Source: JANQIO01 sp965601975 (GTDB taxonomy: Bacteria; Pseudomonadota; Gammaproteobacteria; Pseudomonadales; Halieaceae). From it: a stretch of DNA of 64,000 nt. The stretch covers positions 496,001-560,000 of the forward strand of contig OZ271856.1 in NCBI GenBank assembly GCA_965601975.1, read 5' to 3'. The notes under the pieces are model-generated. The model did not search any database. It was not told the origin of the DNA and was given only the letters and a program-made list of their open reading frames with translations. Of this stretch, positions 58,411-64,000 are shown in pieces. The stretch's first letter is position 1. The number at the start of each line of letters is the position of its first letter. The position numbers and the translations under genes were made by a program.

Positions 58411-59459
58411 AGCAGTTCGATCACCGGGGCGACTTCTTCGGGCGGATCCGTGGTCAGGATCGAGAAGCCCTCGAACTCATACTCGCGCCCGCTGTTGGTC
58501 TGCTCGAAGGAGGCGCTGCCGTCGATGATGGCCTGAAAGGCCGCATCCAGCTTCTTCAGGTATTTGCCTTCCGCCAGCGGCGTGTTGTGGCTCATCAACA
58601 GGTAGTCGATATCGTCCGCCATCGCCGCGAGCTTCTCGGCGCTGGCCGCGTAGTCGGCAAAACTCGCGCCCTCGATATGCGCGTACAGCGGCGCCAGGTA
58701 GAACGTGTCGCCCGTGAACATGAGCCGGCGCTGGTGGTCCACCAGCACCAGGCTGTCCGGGGAGTGGCCCGGCGAAAAGATGATTTCCAGGCTCACGCCC
58801 CCCAGGTCGATGAACTGGCCCTCTTCGACCCAGCGGCTGAACTCCCAGGGCTTGATGGCGTATTCCTTGGCCAGGAAGTCAGGCGGGTGGGTTTTCCATA
58901 TCCAGTCCCCGCTGGCGTACTCGCCCACCTCCTCGTTGGGCAGGCCTTTGGAGCGTCCCAGCGTGTAGGGAAGGTTGCGGCCCAGGATGATGTTGAACTG
59001 GTGGTTGCCGCCCACGTGATCGTAGTGGGAGTGGGAGTTCAGCACGACGACAGGTTTCTGGGTCAGCTGCTTGGCCACGCTCAGCATGTCCCCCATGCCC
59101 AGCCCCGTGTCGAACAGCAGCGCCTGGTGGCGGCCGGTGATCAGGTAGGAGATGACTTCCTCGAACTGCCCGGGCTCATAGATGGCGTAGACGCCGTCCA
59201 TGATGCGATAGACCTCGAACCAGGGGTTGAGGGTGTCGATCTTTTCGAAGTCGGACCAGGCATCGCGGGGCAGCGCGGCCCACCACTTGTCGGAGTCCGC
59301 GGCGGCCTGGTTGCCGCGGTTCTCGATGCCGGCGTCTGGCGCTGCCTCGAGGGGTGCTGTCTCGGCCGGACGTGCCTCCGCGGTGGTCGGCGCTTCGTCC
59401 TCGCTGCAACCGGTGAGCAACAACAGGAGTAGCGCGGCTGGCCACAGTGCATGTCTCAT
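58407..59459 (-). CDS. MBL-fold hydrolase lipoprotein
   Basis: A 350-residue predicted lipoprotein. The signal ends with a lipobox LLLTGC at residues 14-19, followed by SED (Asp at +3, weakly favouring inner-membrane retention). A low-complexity Ala/Glu/Pro linker leads to the MBL domain with NSHSHYDHVGG near residues 143-153, SPGHSPDSLVLVD and FTGDTFYLA. The YDIDYLLMSHN-like segment (DIDYLLMSHNTP) gives the last ligand. It is a metal-dependent hydrolase on the periplasmic side, of unknown substrate; not a proven beta-lactamase. It is coupled to the GDPD gene, hinting at phospholipid or headgroup turnover. Confidence 0.85.
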   Translation of the reverse strand: MRHALWPAALLLLLLTGCSEDEAPTTAEARPAETAPLEAAPDAGIENRGNQAAADSDKWWAALPRDAWSDFEKIDTLNPWFEVYRIMDGVYAIYEPGQFEEVISYLITGRHQALLFDTGLGMGDMLSVAKQLTQKPVVVLNSHSHYDHVGGNHQFNIILGRNLPYTLGRSKGLPNEEVGEYASGDWIWKTHPPDFLAKEYAIKPWEFSRWVEEGQFIDLGGVSLEIIFSPGHSPDSLVLVDHQRRLMFTGDTFYLAPLYAHIEGASFADYAASAEKLAAMADDIDYLLMSHNTPLAEGKYLKKLDAAFQAIIDGSASFEQTNSGREYEFEGFSILTTDPPEEVAPVIELL

Positions 59460-59563
59460 CGCATTCCCTCAGTCATTTTTTCCTACCATAACAGAAGCCC
59501 TCGACAGGGCGCATGCCAGTACCCTGGGCTACGCTGTTTAAGTCACAACGGGGAGGAAAAACT

Positions 59564-60019
59564 GTGAGCGATATCCAGATACCAGAAGGACTGCCGGATT
59601 GGATCAAGACCCACCTTGAGCTGTACCTGGCCGATGGTGAGGCGGGGCACCTGTGGGACGCATCCGACGCGGGTGGCGAGGGCATGCTGACCACGCTGCT
59701 GCTATTCACCACCGGGCGGAAATCCGGCAGGACATCTATCCTGCCGCTGCTTTACCGCCCGACCGGGGACGGCGGCTACTGCATCATCGCCTCCAAGGGT
59801 GGCGCACCCTCACACCCGGCGTGGTATCTGAACCTTGAGGCTGACCCCAATGTGCACCTCAAGGTGGTCAACGATGAGTTTGACGCAGTCGCGCGGGTGG
59901 CCGAGGGAGAGGAGCGCGAGCGCCTGTGGCAACTGATGGTGGAGTTCTATCCGCCCTACACCGACTACCAGGCGGCGACAGATCGCCAGATACCGGTGGT
60001 GGTGCTGGACCCGAAATAG
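59564..60019 (+). CDS. Deazaflavin-dependent nitroreductase-family protein (DUF385)
   Basis: A 151-residue split-barrel protein of the Ddn type. FTTGRKSGRTSILPLLYRP and GYCIIASKGGAPSHPAWYLN are characteristic, with VWLKVVNDEFDA-type strand (VHLKVVNDEFDA) and the late FYPPYTDYQAATDR motif. Members bind F420 or heme/FMN and have varied or unknown activities. The GTG at 59564 is chosen for the GGGGAGG 8 nt upstream; a frame starting at 59513 lacks this. A hairpin serving the opposite strand follows. Confidence 0.88.
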   Translation: MSDIQIPEGLPDWIKTHLELYLADGEAGHLWDASDAGGEGMLTTLLLFTTGRKSGRTSILPLLYRPTGDGGYCIIASKGGAPSHPAWYLNLEADPNVHLKVVNDEFDAVARVAEGEERERLWQLMVEFYPPYTDYQAATDRQIPVVVLDPK

Positions 60020-60023
60020 GGCG

Positions 60024-60058
60024 CAACAAAAAAGCCCGCGCGGTGCAACGCGCGGGCT
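60024..60058 (-). terminator. Rho-independent terminator of the DoxX gene (- strand)
   Basis: AGCCCGCGCG (60033-60042) and its complement (60049-60058) form a 10-bp stem with a 6-nt loop. On the - strand it is followed by a run of seven T, just past the DoxX stop. On the + strand it lacks a T run, so it may act mainly in one direction. Confidence 0.85.
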
Positions 60059-60081
60059 GGTCAGGGGACGTTGAAGGAAGG

Positions 60082-60567
60082 TCAGGCGGCGGCGGGAATA
60101 GCGGCGCTGTGACCCTCGCGCTGCTGCAGACTCTGCGCAACGACGCGGTCCAGCGAGAGTGCGCCGGCACCGCTGAAGGTCAGGGATACCGTGGCCGCCA
60201 GCAGGGCCAGCGCAAACTCGTAGCCGTTGTTGCTGACGAACAGCCCGTTACCCAGGTGCACGGTCATCGCGACCGCCATGGTGAACGCGGCCACCGCGGC
60301 GGCGGGGCGGGTCAGCAGGCCCAGGACCAGGGCAATACCGCCGAAGAACTCGGCGCTGCCCGCCAGCAGGGCCATCAGGTAGCCGGGCTCGAAGCCGACC
60401 GATGCCATCCACTGGCCGGTGGCCTCGAGGCCGTAGCCGCCGAACCAGCCGAACAGCTTCTGGGCGCCGTGCGCCGCCAGGGTGATACCGACCGGAACGC
60501 GCAGTACCGTGGCCGCGAAGCCGGCGTTGCTCTTGAATACTTCAGTAATATCAAAGTTCTTGCTCAT
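60082..60567 (-). CDS. DoxX-family membrane protein
   Basis: A 161-residue protein with four hydrophobic segments. FAATVLRVPVGITLAAHGAQKLFGWFGG (here split as VLRVPVGITLAAHGAQKLFG) is the defining DoxX start, followed by FFGGIALVLGLLTRPAAAVAA. The ATG at 60567 has AGGAGG 8 nt upstream; the longer frame is unsupported. DoxX-type proteins are linked to oxidative and thiol stress in other bacteria. It is divergent from a LysR regulator with a palindromic site in between, so it is the probable target. Confidence 0.88.
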   Translation of the reverse strand: MSKNFDITEVFKSNAGFAATVLRVPVGITLAAHGAQKLFGWFGGYGLEATGQWMASVGFEPGYLMALLAGSAEFFGGIALVLGLLTRPAAAVAAFTMAVAMTVHLGNGLFVSNNGYEFALALLAATVSLTFSGAGALSLDRVVAQSLQQREGHSAAIPAAA

Positions 60568-60660
60568 GATGATTTCCTCCTGGGAGTTCAGTATATGCTT
60601 GGGATGCTTCACAGTGTAGGGTCTGGCTGGGGAGAAAAAAGCGGAATAGAATGACCAATA

Positions 60661-60679
60661 TATTCAGAATATTTGAATA
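60661..60679. promoter_or_regulatory. LysR-type operator between doxX and lysR
   Basis: TATTCA (60661-60666) and TGAATA (60674-60679) are inverted repeats with a 7-nt spacer, an arrangement containing the T-N11-A core of LysR binding sites. It lies 8 bp before the LysR ATG, suggesting autorepression. Confidence 0.55.
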
Positions 60680-60686
60680 AAAAGGA

Positions 60687-61583
60687 ATGAGCCGACTCAG
60701 CCTGGAAGCCATCGAGGTCCTCGACGCCATCGATCGCAAGGGCAGCTTTGCCGCCGCCGCGGCGGCCCTGTACCGGGTGCCCTCCGCGGTGACCTACAGC
60801 GTGCAGAAGCTGGAGGAGGACCTGGGCGTCACCCTGTTCCGGCGAGAGGGGCGGCGCTCGGTGCTGACGCCCGCGGGCCGTGTGCTGCTGGAGCAGGGGC
60901 GGGAAATCCTGGAGGCCGCCGACCGGCTGGTGGAGACCACACGGCAGGTGCACAGCGGCTGGGAGAGCCGGCTCAATATCGCGCTGGATTCCCTGGTGGA
61001 GATCGAGCAGGTCGCCCCGGCGCTGCAGACGTTCTACGCCACGCATCCGGAAATCGAGATCACGCTCAGCGAGGAAGTGCTGGGGGGCGCCTGGGAGGCG
61101 GTGATGGAAGGCCGTGCCGATCTCGTGGTGGGCGCCGCGGAGCGCCCGCCCACGGCGACCGGCCTGAAATCCCGGCCGTTCATGGAGGTGGATTGGTTGT
61201 TTGCAGTGCACCCGGCACACCCGCTGGCCAGTGCAACGGCGCCCCTGACCCGGGACGACCTGGCCGACCACCGCGCCGTGGTCGTGATGGATTCCTCCCG
61301 CAGCCTGCCGCCACAGACCTCCCAGACCCTGCGCATCTTCGAACGCCAGGCGGTGATGCGTGTCGAGACCGTGCAGCAGAAAATCGATGTGCAGTTGGCG
61401 GGGCTGGCGGTAGGATTCTTGCCACGTCACCGGATACGGCATTTACTGGAGGCGGGTGACCTGGTGGCGTTGGCTGTGGACCCCCCCATACCGCCCGCGG
61501 CGTTGCAGCTGGTCTGGAAATCCGGCAGCCGGGGTCGCGCCCTGCGTTGGTTTATCGAGGAGTTGAGTAGCAATGAGGCTTAG
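60687..61583 (+). CDS. LysR-family transcriptional regulator
   Basis: A 298-residue regulator. The helix-turn-helix is SLEAIEVLDAIDRKGSFAAA with ALYRVPSAVTYSVQKLEEDL near residues 4-45, followed by LFRREGRRSVLTPAGRVLLE. The effector-binding domain begins near residue 90 (RLNIALDSLVEIEQVAPALQ). The subfamily is similar to LysR proteins that sit beside DoxX or pirin genes. It is divergent from doxX by 119 bp and overlaps the following hydrolase gene by 11 bp. Confidence 0.94.
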   Translation: MSRLSLEAIEVLDAIDRKGSFAAAAAALYRVPSAVTYSVQKLEEDLGVTLFRREGRRSVLTPAGRVLLEQGREILEAADRLVETTRQVHSGWESRLNIALDSLVEIEQVAPALQTFYATHPEIEITLSEEVLGGAWEAVMEGRADLVVGAAERPPTATGLKSRPFMEVDWLFAVHPAHPLASATAPLTRDDLADHRAVVVMDSSRSLPPQTSQTLRIFERQAVMRVETVQQKIDVQLAGLAVGFLPRHRIRHLLEAGDLVALAVDPPIPPAALQLVWKSGSRGRALRWFIEELSSNEA

Positions 61584-62949
61584 GCTTGGCGCGGTGGCGC
61601 TGTCCGTTGTACTGGTGGCGACGGTGATCGCGGGCCGCTGGCTGGCAGGCGCACTGGCGGTCGCGACCGGGTACTCCGCCAAGCAGCTCTGCTCGGGCGT
61701 GTTTGTCGCCGGCTTGCCGGCGGATTTCGTGATCGAGAACGATATCCACCTGAGCCTGGCGACCCTGGGGCCGCTCCTGCCCAATCTCGAGGTGGTGGTC
61801 GACCGCGAGGCCGGTACGGCCAGGTCATCGCTATTCGGCGCTGAAGCGCAGGCGGCGTACCGGGGCAATGAAGGCTGTGTCCTGCACCCGGGTTTGGAAG
61901 GCGGCGGCGCAACTGCGTCCATAGCTGCAGCCGAAGCCTCACGGCCTCGCGACATCGATCCGGACCTGGCGCCGGTGCTGGAAGAGGCCTTCGCCGAACC
62001 CGGCCAGGGCCAGCGCCGCACGCTCGCTATCCTGGTCAGTCATCACGGCCGCCTGGTGGCGGAACGCTATGCGCCACCGGTGCAGGCAGACACCCCGCTG
62101 CAGGGGTGGTCCATGAACAAGAGTCTCATGGCTACCTGGGCGGGCATGCAGGTGGAGCAGGGCCTGCTGGACCTGGATGCCCCCATCTCACCCCGGGTGG
62201 CAGAGATCGACCCGGGCCTGGCGCAGAAGCTCGATTCCGAGCTGAACCTGGGCCACCTGCTGCACATGGAGAGCGGGCTCGAGTTTGAAGAAACCTACTT
62301 TCCCGGCGATGACGCCACCCGCATGCTCTATCGCAGCCCGGCCATGTGGCGGGTGGCGCCGGGCAATGGCCATCGCTATCTACCCGGGGAATACTTCAGC
62401 TATTCCAGCGGCGATACCAATCTCGCCAGCTGGATCTGGCAGGGCAGCCTGGACCGGCCCTACTACCAGTGGATCGCACAGGAGTTCGCGGAGCCGCTGG
62501 GCCTGACGGGCATGACGTCGGAACACGACGCCAGTGGTGTGCAGGTGGGGTCCTCCTACACGTACATGACCGCCTCCGACTGGCTGCGGGTCGGCGAGTT
62601 CTGGCTGGATGCCTGGCACGGACGCTCGCCCCGGCTGTCCGCCGACTGGATGCGCAGCGCCACCACGCCTCGCGAGGCCGCGACCCGCGGCAACTACGGC
62701 CGCGGCTTCTGGCTCAACACCCAGGGTGTCGATTTCCCCAACCTGCCTCGCAACCTGTTCTACGCCTCGGGACACAATGGCCAGTACGTGGTGATGTTCC
62801 CGGACCGGGAACTGGTGGTGGTGCGGCTGGGCCTGTCCAGCAACGGCTCCGCCACCGGTCTGTCGACACTGCTTGAAGGCGTGCTCGCTACGCTGCCCTT
62901 GGCGCCAGCGCCGCCTCGCCTCGAAGTCGCTCGGCAACCAGGTCGATAA
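61573..62949 (+). CDS. Serine hydrolase, class C beta-lactamase-like
   Basis: A 458-residue protein with an N-terminal hydrophobic signal anchor (LGAVALSVVLVATVIAGRWLA). The penicillin-binding fold shows SMNKSLMATWAGMQVEQGLL near residues 178-197 (Ser-x-x-Lys), FSYSSGDTNLASW near 275 (Tyr-Ser-x-x-Asn-type) and a late GHNGQYVVMFPDRELVVVRLG (written here as HNGQYVVMFPDRELVVVRLG). Members hydrolyse esters, peptides or lactams; this one cannot be assigned. It overlaps lysR by 11 bp at its start and converges with another lysR gene, overlapping it by 62 bp at its end. Confidence 0.88.
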   Translation: MRLRLGAVALSVVLVATVIAGRWLAGALAVATGYSAKQLCSGVFVAGLPADFVIENDIHLSLATLGPLLPNLEVVVDREAGTARSSLFGAEAQAAYRGNEGCVLHPGLEGGGATASIAAAEASRPRDIDPDLAPVLEEAFAEPGQGQRRTLAILVSHHGRLVAERYAPPVQADTPLQGWSMNKSLMATWAGMQVEQGLLDLDAPISPRVAEIDPGLAQKLDSELNLGHLLHMESGLEFEETYFPGDDATRMLYRSPAMWRVAPGNGHRYLPGEYFSYSSGDTNLASWIWQGSLDRPYYQWIAQEFAEPLGLTGMTSEHDASGVQVGSSYTYMTASDWLRVGEFWLDAWHGRSPRLSADWMRSATTPREAATRGNYGRGFWLNTQGVDFPNLPRNLFYASGHNGQYVVMFPDRELVVVRLGLSSNGSATGLSTLLEGVLATLPLAPAPPRLEVARQPGR

Positions 62950-63799
62950 ACGCCCGGATCTTGCCGGGGGAACTGGGTCCGGAGCGGTGGATGATGTGCA
63001 CCGGCAGGGGGTCTGTCTCGAATGCCTCCAACACCACCTGGAGGTCGCCGGCCGCGACTTCATCGGCGGCCTGGTAGGACAGCAGGCGGGTAATCCCGAA
63101 ACCGTGCATGGCGGCCTCGATGGCGGCGTCGTTGCTGGTCACGGTAAGCCGCGGGCGAACCCGCAAGGTCTGCTCCCCTTCCGGAAGCCGAAAGCGCCAG
63201 CCGGCGCCAAAACTGCCGGCGCTGGAAGCGATCAGGGTGTGCAGGGCCAGGGCGTGTGGTGAGTCCGGTATGCCGCGCTCGGCCAGGTAGTCCGGTGAGG
63301 CGACCAGCACGCGGCGGATCGACCCGACCCGCAGGGCCCGCATCGAGGAATCCGGCAGTTCGCCGACGCGAATCCCCACGTCCACCCCTTCCTCCATCAT
63401 GTTGACGTTGCGGTCCAGGAACAGGGCATCCACCTGCACCTCCGGATAGCGCTGCATGAACTCGACAATCCCCGGCATGACATAGCGCCGCCCGAACATC
63501 AGTGGCGCGGTCACCGTCAGCAGGCCGCGGGGGGTGGCATTGATACCGGCAGCGGCTTCTTCCGCGGCCTCTACCTCTGCGAGGATGCGGCGCGCGTCCT
63601 CGAGAAAACGCTCGCCCGCCTCGGTGGCGCGCACGTAGCGGGTGGTCCGGTTCAGCAGCTTTACCCCCAGGTGGTCTTCAAGGCCTGCCACGGCCCGGGT
63701 CACTGCGGGGGCGGACTGGTTGAGGCGCCGGGCCGCCGCGGCAAAGCCCTGTTCCTCGGCTACCGCCACAAACACCTGCATCTGGGTGAGTCTGTCCAT
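62888..63799 (-). CDS. LysR-family transcriptional regulator
   Basis: A 303-residue regulator of the CrgA/DmlR-like subgroup. The helix-turn-helix lies in MDRLTQMQVFVAVAEEQGFA and ARRLNQSAPAVTRAVAGLED, then LLNRTTRYVRATEAGERFLE. The effector domain starts with GLLTVTAPLMFGRRYVMPGI. The ATG at 63799 is the conserved start; the longer frame runs through the operator into the divergent gene. It is divergent from the PPOX-type gene with a perfect palindrome in between, so it likely controls that gene. Confidence 0.94.
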   Translation of the reverse strand: MDRLTQMQVFVAVAEEQGFAAAARRLNQSAPAVTRAVAGLEDHLGVKLLNRTTRYVRATEAGERFLEDARRILAEVEAAEEAAAGINATPRGLLTVTAPLMFGRRYVMPGIVEFMQRYPEVQVDALFLDRNVNMMEEGVDVGIRVGELPDSSMRALRVGSIRRVLVASPDYLAERGIPDSPHALALHTLIASSAGSFGAGWRFRLPEGEQTLRVRPRLTVTSNDAAIEAAMHGFGITRLLSYQAADEVAAGDLQVVLEAFETDPLPVHIIHRSGPSSPGKIRAFIDLVAERLRGEAALAPRAA

Positions 63800-63800
63800 G

Positions 63801-63823
63801 ATTATTTCAATTTGAGAAATAAT
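63801..63823. promoter_or_regulatory. Perfect LysR-type operator
   Basis: ATTATTTC (63801-63808) and GAAATAAT (63816-63823) are perfect inverted repeats with a 7-nt spacer, giving the T-N11-A core. It lies 1 bp before the LysR ATG and 99 bp before the divergent gene, so it would allow both autorepression and control of the neighbour. Confidence 0.65.
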
Positions 63824-63922
63824 AAATTGCGATTCTACGGGATTCTTACGTGCAGGGGAATTCGGCATAGTGACTCCATCGAAACGGAACGCCCCACGCG
63901 GGCTCAGACAGAGGACAGAACG

Positions 63923-64000
63923 ATGGCGCACAGCTACCACGAAATCGCGTTCACCCCGACCATCCTGGACCTGCAGGCGCAGGCAGGTAGCCGCGAGGGC
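63923..64000 (+). CDS. Pyridoxamine 5'-phosphate oxidase-family protein, N-terminus (cut by window edge)
   Basis: Only 26 codons are visible, starting MAHSYHEIAFTPTILDLQAQ. The E-I-A-F-T-P followed by a Q-x-Q-x-G-S-R segment is typical of flavin-binding pyridoxamine-phosphate-oxidase-like proteins of about 200 residues. AGAGGAC lies 6 nt before the ATG. It is divergent from the LysR gene. The rest lies outside the window. Confidence 0.55.
   Translation, partial: MAHSYHEIAFTPTILDLQAQAGSREG

Noticed and set aside
60033..60058. Hairpin as a + strand terminator of the DUF385 gene
   Set aside because: No T run follows on the + strand; the T run is on the - strand, behind doxX.

Overview
The window looks like the chromosome of a free-living, probably marine gammaproteobacterium. 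Evidence is the gammaproteobacterial form of DXS, GalE, XseB and IspA, a PHA-granule-type small protein, an OprP-like porin, ZIP and BtuFCD-type importers, and high G+C in the housekeeping part. Placement near Halieaceae is only an impression. No rRNA, tRNA, CRISPR array, integrase or intact insertion sequence was seen.

1-38 kb is one large exopolysaccharide/O-antigen-type locus. On the + strand from the left edge come the tail of a Wzy-like polymerase, a GT2 glycosyltransferase, then an export and regulation operon: outer-membrane beta-barrel, short OPX (Wza-like) protein, Wzc-like tyrosine autokinase, PHP-type phosphatase, VpsP-like protein, priming undecaprenyl-phosphate sugar transferase and a Wzy/ligase-like protein. 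Next is wbpA-wbpB-wbpD-wbpE, predicted to make UDP-2,3-diacetamido-2,3-dideoxy-glucuronate. It is followed by a fused glutaminase/WbpG-like amidotransferase that could convert an acetamido group to an acetamidino group.

16.8-26.5 kb runs on the - strand: a DUF218-like protein, an MBL-fold hydrolase, a TylF-type methyltransferase, two Wzx-type flippases, a DPM1-like glycosyltransferase and a membrane (GT-C-like) glycosyltransferase that appears split into two genes. 26.6-31.1 kb holds a large membrane protein and two soluble glycosyltransferases. dxs (31.1-33.0 kb) follows on the + strand.

33.1-37.7 kb is a tightly overlapping - strand operon of lower G+C: methyltransferase, WecE-like aminotransferase, WbqC-family protein, polyprenyl-phosphate GT2, second methyltransferase and a small EamA/SMR-like membrane protein. 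Its logic resembles the Arn lipid-A modification pathway, and I propose it as a lipid-linked amino-sugar decoration module.

38.6-46.4 kb returns to household genes: amidase, galE, xseB, ispA (cut off from dxs by about 8 kb), an unusual DsbA-like/pseudo-receiver/GGDEF protein, and a BtuFCD-type ABC importer. 46.4-50.8 kb carries four copies of a palindromic element with a dRS3-like core and locally amplified arms, scattered between an LLM oxidoreductase, an ETHE1-like persulfide dioxygenase, a GFA protein, an EamA transporter and a PHA-system protein. 50.8-64 kb holds a patatin-like lipase, an AraC regulator divergent from a diiron ferritin-like oxygenase, an OprP-like porin with a duplicated N-terminal segment, ZIP and ICMT-type membrane proteins, a GDPD phosphodiesterase, an MBL lipoprotein, a deazaflavin-type nitroreductase, DoxX, two LysR regulators with palindromic operators, a class C beta-lactamase-like hydrolase, and the start of a PPOX-family gene.
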